A DNA stretch of 21,895 bases, taken from NCBI GenBank assembly GCA_041493205.1, contig JBGPYM010000017.1, positions 1 to 21,895 on the forward strand, given 5' to 3'. The translations under genes and the position numbers were made by a program. The stretch comes from JBGPYM01 sp041493205. GTDB taxonomy: Bacteria; Bacteroidota; Ignavibacteria; UBA10030; UBA6906. Under the pieces are notes generated by a model. The model was given only the letters and a program-made list of their open reading frames with translations, was not told the origin of the DNA and did no database searches. Shown here piece after piece: positions 6,506 through 13,557 of the stretch (positions within the stretch are counted from its first letter, which is position 1; each line of letters opens with the position of its first letter).

Positions 6506-8449
6506 ATGGCCCGCGCCCTTCTGAGCATCATACTTCTCGTTGTCCTGTTCGGCGGATGTGCCACGTTCGACCCCGCATGGATGCAGTGGGAATACACGGG
6601 GGGCCCGGTCGCACAGGATATTGTTTCGGTGCTCCCGGATCAGCGGGTACAGGGGACCGTGTATGCCGGTCTCGCCAACGGACAGGTGTTCATTTCGACA
6701 AACGACGGCGCCGCATGGACCCTGCTTGCCACCGTCGCGCCGCAGGTCCCGATCGAACGGCTCATTCAGGACCCCGAGGTGCCGGAGAAAATCTACGCGG
6801 CAACGCCCTCCGGCGGGTACATGACAAACAACCGCGGCAGAAACTGGACCCAGCTCGTCATTGATTCGGCGGGTACAGGACTTCTCTCGTTCGCGGTGGA
6901 CCCCTGGACCCCGGCGCACATTTATGCGGGTACCCGGGGGAAGGGCATCTATAAATCCACGGACGGCGGGTCGACGTGGAACACTATCAGCGGGCCGGCA
7001 GAGGCGCACCTCACGACCGCGGACGTCTATGATATCGCCGTCGACCCCGGGAAGCCCGATCACGTCTACGCGGCCGTTTCCGACCTCGGCATCATCCGGT
7101 CGACGAACAAGGGGGCGACCTGGGAGTCGCTCACAGCGGAATTCACCTCCACCGGATCACGGACGACGCATATTCTGATCCGCAAGGGGAGCACGGGAGA
7201 GATGTTGTACGCCACGGATGCCGGCAGCATCGTCAAGACGGTCAACGGCGGACAGTCGTGGTTTCCATCACGCAACGGGCTCGAATTCGACAACGTCCTC
7301 TCGCTCTTTACCCACCCGTTGAACCCCGCTGTGGTCTTCGCGGGCACGGCGCGCGGGATGATGGTCTCTCCTGATTTCGGGGGAACATGGAACAGCATCC
7401 GCGGCGACCTGCCGCAGGTCGGCACCCTGCTTGCGGCCGGGCCTCCGGTCTCACCGTTCAGACTGTACGCCTACGGGAGCGGGGTCGGCGTGCAGGCCTC
7501 GGTCGACCAGGGCCTTACCTGGCGGCGCGCAGATGCGATGCTGGGAGGATCCACCATCCGTGTGATGGCAACCGATCCTTCAGGAGACAAGGTGTTCGTC
7601 GGGGTCGGGTCGACATGCCTCACGGCGGACCCATCGGCCCCCGGGGGTTGGGCACACGCAGGAACGGGCCTGCTCGGCAGCCGGTTGAACTGGCTCGTCG
7701 GCGATCCTGATCAGGCGGGGGTGATGTACGCAGCGACGTCCGCGGGGATCTTCCAGACCACGAACGACGGCGGCATGTGGGAGCGGGCGATCAGGGGCCT
7801 GCGGGTATCTCCCCTGCTCTTTGAAATGCACCCGTCGATCAAGACGCGCATGTTTGCCGTTGCCGAGCAGGGTCTCTTCATCTCCACCGATCACGGCAAA
7901 TCCTGGTCGCAGACACGTCCGCTCTCCGCGCGCTGGCACGTGACGCATATGACATTCAGCCCGAAAAACGCGGGGATCATCCTCGCGGCGACATCGAACA
8001 GCGGCGTCATCATTTCGCGGAACGGGGGTTTCGAATGGGAACTGGCCCGCTACGGACTCCCTCCCGACGTCATTGTGGCAGTGACGCTGGACGAGAAGGA
8101 TCAGAACGTGTTTTATGCTTATACGGCGCGTGGCGAGTGCTTCCGCACGATCAACAAGGGAATCGAGTGGAACCGATTCACTTCGCCCTGGACGACCAGT
8201 GACAGCGTGCGCATTGCCTACGACCGCCTTCAGCCGAACAGCATCATTGCCCTGGTGAATAACAGAGACCTCTATTACTCCCCCTCCGGCGGCGGCACAT
8301 GGTTTCCCGTCATCGAGCAGGAGATCGACGCAGAGGTGGTTGCGCTCTCCTGGAATGCCCGCGCCTCCTGCGCCTATGCGGGAACGCGCGACAGGGGTGT
8401 GTACAGGGTCCGGATCGGCGAGCGGGTGAAAGAAGTCCTCAATCAATAG
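6506..8449 (+). CDS. Secreted lipoprotein with 12-13 Asp-box (BNR/sortilin-like) repeats, predicted double beta-propeller
   Basis: The 647-residue protein begins with a hydrophobic signal and a lipobox-like FGGC (Cys18), so it is probably lipid-anchored in the cell envelope. Twelve Asp-box motifs of the S/T-x-D/N-x-G-x-x-W type occur at about residues 64, 107, 151, 199, 245, 288, 332, 418, 460, 504, 548 and 592, with a degenerate copy near 374. The period is close to 44. A final YAGTRDRGVYRV (624-635) could close the last blade, giving 14 blades or two seven-bladed propellers. No catalytic sialidase or glycoside hydrolase residues are evident. It starts 6 bases after the crotonase stop, so it sits inside the catabolic operon. 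Function is unknown; binding or scaffolding at the cell surface is a guess. Confidence 0.88.
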   Translation: MARALLSIILLVVLFGGCATFDPAWMQWEYTGGPVAQDIVSVLPDQRVQGTVYAGLANGQVFISTNDGAAWTLLATVAPQVPIERLIQDPEVPEKIYAATPSGGYMTNNRGRNWTQLVIDSAGTGLLSFAVDPWTPAHIYAGTRGKGIYKSTDGGSTWNTISGPAEAHLTTADVYDIAVDPGKPDHVYAAVSDLGIIRSTNKGATWESLTAEFTSTGSRTTHILIRKGSTGEMLYATDAGSIVKTVNGGQSWFPSRNGLEFDNVLSLFTHPLNPAVVFAGTARGMMVSPDFGGTWNSIRGDLPQVGTLLAAGPPVSPFRLYAYGSGVGVQASVDQGLTWRRADAMLGGSTIRVMATDPSGDKVFVGVGSTCLTADPSAPGGWAHAGTGLLGSRLNWLVGDPDQAGVMYAATSAGIFQTTNDGGMWERAIRGLRVSPLLFEMHPSIKTRMFAVAEQGLFISTDHGKSWSQTRPLSARWHVTHMTFSPKNAGIILAATSNSGVIISRNGGFEWELARYGLPPDVIVAVTLDEKDQNVFYAYTARGECFRTINKGIEWNRFTSPWTTSDSVRIAYDRLQPNSIIALVNNRDLYYSPSGGGTWFPVIEQEIDAEVVALSWNARASCAYAGTRDRGVYRVRIGERVKEVLNQ

Positions 8450-8540
8450 GCCGCCCCCCTCGAGAACGCCGCCCCCGGCTTCATCAGCAGCCTGAACGCA
8501 CATCGCATGCCCCCCGGTGCAACCAACGGAAGGAAGCGCA

Positions 8541-9314
8541 ATGTCTCCTGCGACACTCCACATCACCTCCGAAGAGGGATTTGCCGTCATCCGGTTCAAC
8601 CGTCCGGAGGTCCTCAACGCCATCAATATCCGGATGATGACGGAGCTCGTCACGGCGCTGGAAGAGCTGGACGCCCGCCCGGAGATTCGCTGCATCGTGC
8701 TGACCGGCGACGCAAAGGCATTCGCCGCCGGTGCGGATATCCACGAGATGGCGGATGCGACCGCAGTGGAGATGCTGCTCCGCGACCAGTTCGCCCGCTG
8801 GGACAGAATCCGGAGGATTAAAACGCCGATTATCGCCGCCGTGGGGGGATTTGCGCTTGGCGGCGGATGCGAGCTCGCCATGGCGTGCGACATCATCATC
8901 GCCGCGGAGGGCGCCCGCTTCGGACAGCCGGAGATCAACATCGGCGTCATGCCGGGGGCGGGTGGAACCCAGCGGCTGACCCGCGCGGTCGGAAAGGCAA
9001 AAGCAATGGAACTGGTGCTGACAGGCCGCATGATCAGTGCCGACGAAGCGTTGCGCTGGGGGCTGGTGAATTGCGTCGTGCCTGCCGAGAGTCTTCTGGA
9101 CGAGGCGCGCGCATGGGCGCGGGAGATCGCCCAGAAGCCGCCGCTCGCCGTGCGCCTCGCGAAAGAGGCGGTGCTCAAGGCCTTCGACACGACCATCGAA
9201 GGAGGTCTGGAGTATGAACGGAAGAATTTCTATCTCCTGTTCGCTTCCGAGGACCAGAAAGAAGGAATGAAGGCGTTTGCGGAGAAAAGAAAACCTGTAT
9301 GGAAGGGGAAATAG
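8541..9314 (+). CDS. paaF: Enoyl-CoA hydratase, PaaF type (2,3-dehydroadipyl-CoA hydratase)
   Basis: This 257-residue crotonase keeps both catalytic glutamates of true hydratases: Glu111 in GGGCELAMACD (107-117) and Glu131 in GQPEINIGVMPGAGGTQRL (128-146). The oxyanion hole is formed with AFAAGADIHEM (60-70). The start at 8541 was chosen over an in-frame ATG at 8517 because AAGGAAG lies 6 bases upstream. In the phenylacetate pathway PaaF hydrates 2,3-dehydroadipyl-CoA to 3-hydroxyadipyl-CoA; general short-chain enoyl-CoA hydration is equally possible by sequence. The 91-base gap before it (8450-8540) contains nothing recognisable. Next to PaaG and a PaaJ-like thiolase, the PaaF assignment is favoured. 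Confidence 0.85.
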   Translation: MSPATLHITSEEGFAVIRFNRPEVLNAINIRMMTELVTALEELDARPEIRCIVLTGDAKAFAAGADIHEMADATAVEMLLRDQFARWDRIRRIKTPIIAAVGGFALGGGCELAMACDIIIAAEGARFGQPEINIGVMPGAGGTQRLTRAVGKAKAMELVLTGRMISADEALRWGLVNCVVPAESLLDEARAWAREIAQKPPLAVRLAKEAVLKAFDTTIEGGLEYERKNFYLLFASEDQKEGMKAFAEKRKPVWKGK

Positions 9315-9343
9315 CAATCGACAACCGGTGAAAGAGAGGATGT

Positions 9344-10129
9344 ATGGCTGAATTCGGGACCATTCTGTACGGGGTAGAGGCCGGGGTTCTGGTGATCACG
9401 ATGAACCGGCCGGAGCAGTACAACGCGATCAATGAGCAGATGAAGCGGGAGCTCAACGATGCCTTTCGTGACGCTGAGAAGGACCCCGCCGTGCGGTGCA
9501 TCGTGCTGCGCGGTGCCGGGAACAAAGCGTTTTCCGCCGGGCAGGACCTGAAGGAGCACTCCGCCGAACATCGCTCACTGAAAGAGTCGCTCGAAAAATC
9601 GTACAACCCCCTGATCCGCAGGATGCGGACGATCGAAAAGCCGGTTGTCGGAATGATCAACGGGGTGGCCGCAGGAGCCGGTTGCAGCCTGGCGCTCGCA
9701 TGCGACATGCGCGTCATGTCGTCCACCGCGTCGCTGATCGAAGTGTTCGTGCGGATCGGCCTCGTGCCCGATTCGGGATCCCACTGGTTTCTGCCGCGTC
9801 TGACCGGGATGGCGCGTGCATTCGAGTACGCCGCGACCGGGAGGGACATCGGCGCCGAAGAGGCCGCGCGGGTCGGACTGGTCAACCAGGTGGCTCCCCC
9901 GGAGACGGTGGAGCAGGTAACGCTTGCCATCGCCCGCGGGCTCGCCGCGGGACCGACGCGCGCCATCGGTCTCATAAAGCGGACGCTCAACAGGGCACTG
10001 ACCTCCGATCTGGATGCGCTGCTTGCGTATGAGGCTGCCATTCAGGAGATCGCCTCAGGGACAGAAGACCACCGGGAGGGCGTGCGCGCGTTCCTGGAGA
10101 AGCGCGCCGCGGTGTTCACAGGAGCGTAA
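9344..10129 (+). CDS. paaG: PaaG-like enoyl-CoA isomerase (ring-epoxide to oxepin-CoA isomerase)
   Basis: The 261-residue crotonase has the PaaG pattern. AFSAGQDLKE (62-71) and NGVAAGAGCSLALACDMR (106-123) lack the first hydratase glutamate (Ser115 lies there). IGLVPDSGSHWFLPRL (138-153) supplies Asp143, equivalent to the catalytic Asp of PaaG. The C-terminal EGVRAFLEKRAAVFTG is also typical. PaaG isomerises 2-(1,2-epoxy-1,2-dihydrophenyl)acetyl-CoA to oxepin-CoA and shifts double bonds during later beta-oxidation. AGAGAGG-like sequence (9333-9340) gives a close ribosome binding site, 3 to 4 bases from the ATG. It lies 29 bases after paaF and is the last gene before an internal promoter. A different unsaturated acyl-CoA substrate is possible. 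Confidence 0.82.
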   Translation: MAEFGTILYGVEAGVLVITMNRPEQYNAINEQMKRELNDAFRDAEKDPAVRCIVLRGAGNKAFSAGQDLKEHSAEHRSLKESLEKSYNPLIRRMRTIEKPVVGMINGVAAGAGCSLALACDMRVMSSTASLIEVFVRIGLVPDSGSHWFLPRLTGMARAFEYAATGRDIGAEEAARVGLVNQVAPPETVEQVTLAIARGLAAGPTRAIGLIKRTLNRALTSDLDALLAYEAAIQEIASGTEDHREGVRAFLEKRAAVFTGA

Positions 10130-10147
10130 CCACGTGCGCAGGCGCGG

Positions 10148-10176
10148 TTGACAATCGGGCTTTTTCTTTCTATTTT
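10148..10176 (+). promoter_or_regulatory. Internal promoter before the PaaA-like oxygenase gene
   Basis: TTGACA (10148-10153) is a perfect -35 element, followed after exactly 17 bases by TATTTT (10171-10176, 4 of 6 to TATAAT) in a marked T-rich stretch in otherwise GC-rich DNA. Transcription would start near 10183, about 38 bases before the ATG at 10221. The site lies in the only gap of the paaF-paaA stretch (10130-10220) that breaks the compact layout. The oxygenase segment can therefore probably be transcribed apart from the upstream genes. I see no clear operator palindrome. Confidence 0.65.
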
Positions 10177-10208
10177 TTTTCTGATAAGGCAGGGCCGTTC
10201 ATTACCAT

Positions 10209-10215
10209 AGGAGGT
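10209..10215 (+). promoter_or_regulatory. Strong ribosome binding site of the PaaA-like gene
   Basis: AGGAGGT, a full Shine-Dalgarno core, sits 5 bases before the ATG at 10221. It is the best ribosome binding site in the window, which fixes the start and suggests high translation of the oxygenase. Confidence 0.85.
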
Positions 10216-10220
10216 CACGT

Positions 10221-11066
10221 ATGCAGAGCCCCCCGGGCGCGAAGCGTTCCCCCGCGGAACGCGAGGCGGTCATGGCCGCAAAGCTGTCGCACAAAGAGTC
10301 GATCGAAACGGTCGACGACATGAGCGACGAATATTTCGATCTCCTCACCAATCTCATGACCCAGCAGGCGGATTCGGAACTTGCAGGCGGGTTCGGCTAT
10401 GTTCCCTGGATCATGAAGGCGCCCACGACCGAAGAAAAACTGGTCGTCTCCAATATCGTCCGCGACGAAGTCCGTCACGGACGAGCGATGTACCGGCTGC
10501 TCGAAGACATCGGCGTCCCTGTGGATGATTACGTGGAGCAGTTCGACTTCACCTTCCGCGTCGAAGGAAAGACCGATCTGGGGGCCACGCGCGCCGGGAC
10601 CGACAAGCGCGTCAACATCTTTTATTACTCCATCGAAACGTGGGCCGATTTCGTCATGTTCAACTTCCTGATGGACCGCGGTGCCGGACATCAGCTTGAA
10701 GACGTGAAACAATCGACCTATGGTCCCTGGCGCAGGGAGATTGACCGCATCTTCAAAGAGGAATTGACGCACGTCGCCCACGGCGACTACTGGGTGAAAC
10801 GGCTGGCGCTGGGTCCAAAGACGAAGCCGGATATCCAGGGAGCGCTCGATCGCTGGTGGCCCCGGGTGATGGCGATCTTCGGCCGCCCCGGATCGAAAAA
10901 GAACTTGCGGTACCGGGCGCTCGGTCTCAAGATCCGCGACAACCACCAGGTGCGGATCGATTTTGAGAAAGAGGTCAGGGAAAAGGCAGAAATGTGGGGC
11001 CTGACGCTCCCGCGGTGGATCCCGGATTGGGAACGGGTGCCGGAAGACGCAGTCATTTCCGGATGA
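10221..11066 (+). CDS. Stand-alone PaaA-like diiron oxygenase subunit (phenylacetyl-CoA epoxidase family, PF05138)
   Basis: This 281-residue protein belongs to the PaaA/PaaC ferritin-like family. PaaA is the catalytic subunit of 1,2-phenylacetyl-CoA epoxidase, using O2 and electrons from PaaE. The whole diiron ligand set appears present: Glu53 (DSELAG), Glu83 and His86 (RDEVRHG, ExxH), Asp143 (TWADF) and Glu181 with His184 (KEELTHVAHG, ExxH). This points to a catalytic PaaA-like rather than a structural PaaC-like protein. TYGPWRREI (166-174) parallels SYGPY of PaaA. It has its own promoter and a strong ribosome binding site. PaaB, PaaC, PaaD and PaaE are absent from the window, so it either acts alone with unlinked electron donors or acts on another CoA-thioester. 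Phenylacetyl-CoA as substrate is likely but unproven. Confidence 0.83.
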   Translation: MQSPPGAKRSPAEREAVMAAKLSHKESIETVDDMSDEYFDLLTNLMTQQADSELAGGFGYVPWIMKAPTTEEKLVVSNIVRDEVRHGRAMYRLLEDIGVPVDDYVEQFDFTFRVEGKTDLGATRAGTDKRVNIFYYSIETWADFVMFNFLMDRGAGHQLEDVKQSTYGPWRREIDRIFKEELTHVAHGDYWVKRLALGPKTKPDIQGALDRWWPRVMAIFGRPGSKKNLRYRALGLKIRDNHQVRIDFEKEVREKAEMWGLTLPRWIPDWERVPEDAVISG

Positions 11067-11075
11067 TCATGACCG

Positions 11076-11127
11076 CCGGTGTCCCCTCCCGGGGCGGGCA
11101 GGCACGCGGCACTACGCGGTACACCGG
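11076..11127 (+). repeat. Inverted repeat in the gap between the oxygenase and dehydrogenase genes
   Basis: CCGGTGT (11076-11082) and ACACCGG (11121-11127) are perfect 7-base inverted repeats separated by 38 bases. The intervening segment holds a second complementary pair, CCCC (11083-11086) with GGGG (11091-11094). The 76-base gap holds no gene. The arms could fold in the mRNA ahead of the start at 11143 and modulate translation; chance pairing in GC-rich DNA is possible. Confidence 0.3.
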
Positions 11128-11142
11128 AGATTCGTTCAGCTC

Positions 11143-11994
11143 ATGATTGCCACGGTCGGCGTGATCGGTTCAGGCACGATGGGAGGCGGCATCGCGCAGG
11201 TGGCGGCCCGCGCCGGACTGGATGTTCTGCTGCACGACAACGTACCGGCCGCCGTCAGCGCCGCGGTCGAACGGATGAGAGCCGACCTTCGTGCAGGTGC
11301 CGGGAAAGGAACAATCTCTGCGACGGAGGCCACCCAGGCACTCGCCCGTATCCATCCCTGCAAATCCTTCAAAGACCTTGGTGCCGCCGATATCGTCATT
11401 GAGGCCGCCCTGGAGGACCTCGCCGTCAAGCGCGACATCTTTCAGGCGCTCGACGCGATCGTCGCCCCCAGCGCGATTCTTGCCACGAACACCTCCTCCC
11501 TTTCGATTACCGCCATTGCATCTCTGACGAAGACTCCGGAGACGGTCGTTGGCATGCATTTTTTTAACCCGCCCACCCTCATGCCTCTGGTGGAGATCGT
11601 GCGGGGAAGCCGCACATCCGACGCAACAACGCTGGCCGTCCGCGATCTTGCCCTCAGGCTCAACAAGACGCCTGTCGTCTGCAAGGACACGCCTGGTTTC
11701 ATCGTGAACAGGGTTGCACGCCCCTTCTACGGGGAAGCGCTCCGTCTTCTCGGCGAGGGGGTGAGCACCGTGGAACAGATTGATGCCATCCTCACGCGGA
11801 CAGGCGGATTCCGGATGGGGCCGTTCGCCCTGATGGATCTGATCGGCATTGACGTCAACTACGCGGTTTCGCAATCCGTGTACGAGCAGTTTTTCCAGGA
11901 GCCCCGTTTCCGCCCTCACCCGATCCAGCGGCGCATGGTGGAAGCCGGACTCCTCGGGAGAAAAACCGGAAAGGGGTTTTACACCTACAAATGA
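11143..11994 (+). CDS. paaH: 3-Hydroxyacyl-CoA dehydrogenase (PaaH N-terminal module / Hbd type)
   Basis: NAD-dependent oxidation of an L-3-hydroxyacyl-CoA (3-hydroxyadipyl-CoA in the paa route) to the 3-oxoacyl-CoA. The 283 residues cover one complete enzyme. The Rossmann motif is GVIGSGTMGGG (6-16), and the catalytic residues are Ser118 (NTSSLSIT), His139 and Glu151 (GMHFFNP ... LVEIV) and Asn189 (PGFIVNR). The C-terminal domain ends in LLGRKTGKGFYTYK. E. coli PaaH is about 475 residues and carries an extra C-terminal half; here that half is encoded by the next gene, which begins inside this stop codon (ATGA, 11991-11994). The ATG at 11143 has only a weak, distant GGAG. Confidence 0.93.
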   Translation: MIATVGVIGSGTMGGGIAQVAARAGLDVLLHDNVPAAVSAAVERMRADLRAGAGKGTISATEATQALARIHPCKSFKDLGAADIVIEAALEDLAVKRDIFQALDAIVAPSAILATNTSSLSITAIASLTKTPETVVGMHFFNPPTLMPLVEIVRGSRTSDATTLAVRDLALRLNKTPVVCKDTPGFIVNRVARPFYGEALRLLGEGVSTVEQIDAILTRTGGFRMGPFALMDLIGIDVNYAVSQSVYEQFFQEPRFRPHPIQRRMVEAGLLGRKTGKGFYTYK

Positions 11995-12776
11995 CGGGCA
12001 GGGCCACATCGACCCGGCGAATCGTCACCCTTGCGGGGGATGCAATTCTTGTCGCTGAATTTGCCGCGGCATGCCAGGAGCGGGGGTACACGGTGGAGTG
12101 CATCGCCGCTGCGGGCGGGCGTGGATCGCGCCCCAGGATCCCCGGCCTGCCGAAGGGTGCCCGCCGGGTGAGCCGGCCGTCAGTCCGTTCTTCCCTGGCA
12201 ATCGAGCTGACCAACATCGACAAGGACGCCAAGCGGAGAAATCTTGTGTTGCTCGATCGCACCCTCCGCCCCGGGACGCTTCTCCTCTCCTCCTCCGTCA
12301 CCGTTACCGTGTCCGAACAGTCATCGTGGATCAAACATCCCGGCCGGCTCGCAGGCATCGCTGCGCTTCCCGGTTTCCTGGGGGGAAGTTTTATCGAATG
12401 CGCGCTCTCCGGGCTCTCCGGGGAAGGCGCACGACAGGGGGCTGCGGCGTTCGCACAATCGCTCGGGAAGGAAGCTGCATTCGTGGGTGATTCGGTCGGG
12501 ATGGTCCTTCCGCGAGTGGTTTGCTGTCTGGCGAACGAAGCCCACTTCGCGCTGATGGAGCGCATCGCCGCGCCGGAAGAAATCGATACCGCCATGAAGC
12601 TCGGGACCAAATACCCGTTCGGACCATTTGAGTGGGCCCGGAAGATCGGGTACGGGCAGGTCTACGCCGTCATGCACGCCCTGCATCACTCGTTCGGGGA
12701 AGACCGGTACCGGCCTGCGCCGGCATTACGGCGGGCGGCAGAGATGGAGCCGCTAGGGGACGCAAAGTCAGTATAA
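11991..12776 (+). CDS. Separate protein matching the degenerate C-terminal half of PaaH (3HCDH C-terminal domain)
   Basis: The 261-residue protein has two parts. Residues about 10-165 look like a worn Rossmann domain: the usual GxGxxG is replaced by TLAGDAILVAEF (13-24), and the segment aligned with the catalytic His reads LAGIAALPG (120-128). Residues about 168-250 form a recognisable 3HCDH C-terminal domain with EEIDTAMKLGTKYPFGPFEW (196-215) and HHSFGEDRYRPAPALR (232-247). The second half of E. coli PaaH has the same arrangement and a similar YGEERYRP-type end. The protein is probably not catalytic alone; it may bind the upstream dehydrogenase, restoring a two-part PaaH. Start and stop overlap (ATGA) ensures coupled translation. 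The domain call is secure; the partner role is inferred. Confidence 0.82.
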   Translation: MTGRATSTRRIVTLAGDAILVAEFAAACQERGYTVECIAAAGGRGSRPRIPGLPKGARRVSRPSVRSSLAIELTNIDKDAKRRNLVLLDRTLRPGTLLLSSSVTVTVSEQSSWIKHPGRLAGIAALPGFLGGSFIECALSGLSGEGARQGAAAFAQSLGKEAAFVGDSVGMVLPRVVCCLANEAHFALMERIAAPEEIDTAMKLGTKYPFGPFEWARKIGYGQVYAVMHALHHSFGEDRYRPAPALRRAAEMEPLGDAKSV

Positions 12777-12791
12777 TGGTTGGGGAAAACA

Positions 12792-12811
12792 CACCGGCGG
12801 GGACGCCGGTG
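12792..12811 (+). repeat. Perfect 8-bp hairpin before the DUF1573 gene
   Basis: CACCGGCG (12792-12799) pairs perfectly with CGCCGGTG (12804-12811) around a GGGA loop, 15 bases after the stop of the PaaH C-terminal-half gene and 8 bases before the ribosome binding site of the DUF1573 gene. There is no following T-run, so it is not a canonical terminator. It could tune translation or protect the upstream message. Confidence 0.45.
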
Positions 12812-12830
12812 CTACTCCGGAGATGTGTAC

Positions 12831-13541
12831 ATGGTTAGAATACAAATGATACGGCGGGCCTGCGGGATCGCCGGCGCCGCCTTCTACATCATTACCGCAT
12901 CGGCGCAGCCGAAACTGGAAATCGGGGGAGGCGGAAGTTTCGATCTTGGAAAAATCTTCCGCGGCGCGGTTGTTGATCACCAGCTCTCGATCAGGAACAC
13001 GGGATCGGATACGCTCCGGCTCGGATCGGTAGACGTCTCGTGCGGGTGCACCGGCACCGTGGTCTCCAGCGACCGCATTCCGCCCGGAGGGAGCGGATCG
13101 CTGCGCATCACGTTCCATTCCCAGAATTTCAGCGGCCCCGTCCACAAGTCGGTCACGGTTCATTCCAACGCAGAGGGTGCGCCCGAAACGGTCATCGAGT
13201 TCACGGCACAGGTCATCGACGAGATCGGTCTCACCCCCCAATCGCTGCTGTTCAAAAATGCCGATGTCAAGCGATTAAACGTCGTGACGATCAGCGTGTC
13301 TAATAATGGTGCAACGCCGCTTACCCTGACCGGATACCGGACGCAGATGAAGGGGCTGGTCCTGAAGCTCCCGCGGGAACCGATTCCGCCCGGGGGGACC
13401 GCCGAAATCCGCGCTGAATTCACACCTGAGGCAGCGGTCTCCCTGATCAGCGAAGGGGTATTCCTGACGACATCGAACGAACGCCGTCCCGAAATTTATA
13501 TTCAGATCTTCGGAAACGCGCGCGAGTTTTCATTCGAATAA
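12831..13541 (+). CDS. Exported DUF1573 protein with two Ig-like/ASH-like domains
   Basis: The start at 12831 gives 236 residues beginning with a clear signal peptide that ends near ASAQP (23-27), so the protein is exported. CGGAGA (12818-12823) provides the ribosome binding site, 7 bases before the ATG; an upstream in-frame ATG at 12780 would bury the signal and was rejected. The first domain (about 28-130) is DUF1573, with the typical FDLGKIFRG, IRNTGSD and SCGCTG stretches. The second (about 131-235) has the same beta-sandwich character (IPPGGTAEIRAEFTPE). DUF1573 proteins are common in Bacteroidota and Planctomycetota, function unknown. Its place between PaaH and the thiolase is odd; a link to the pathway cannot be read from sequence. 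Confidence 0.85.
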   Translation: MVRIQMIRRACGIAGAAFYIITASAQPKLEIGGGGSFDLGKIFRGAVVDHQLSIRNTGSDTLRLGSVDVSCGCTGTVVSSDRIPPGGSGSLRITFHSQNFSGPVHKSVTVHSNAEGAPETVIEFTAQVIDEIGLTPQSLLFKNADVKRLNVVTISVSNNGATPLTLTGYRTQMKGLVLKLPREPIPPGGTAEIRAEFTPEAAVSLISEGVFLTTSNERRPEIYIQIFGNAREFSFE

Positions 13542-13557
13542 TCCGGCACTGCACAGT

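Noticed and set aside
8450..8540. Possible small gene or RNA in the gap before paaF
   Set aside because: No open frame with a ribosome binding site, no convincing hairpin; only C-rich sequence is seen.
7580..9196. Long minus-strand open frame opposite the propeller lipoprotein and paaF
   Set aside because: It crosses two well-supported genes and the gap between them and shows low-complexity composition.
9344..10129. Crotonase genes as a recent tandem duplication
   Set aside because: The three crotonases differ in their active-site residues (Glu/Gly, Glu/Glu, Ser/Asp patterns) and in length, so they are old, distinct subfamilies.
10221..11066. Possibility that the oxygenase is BoxB (benzoyl-CoA epoxidase)
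   Set aside because: BoxB is much longer (about 470 residues), and the local motifs such as TYGPW and KEELTH fit PaaA better.
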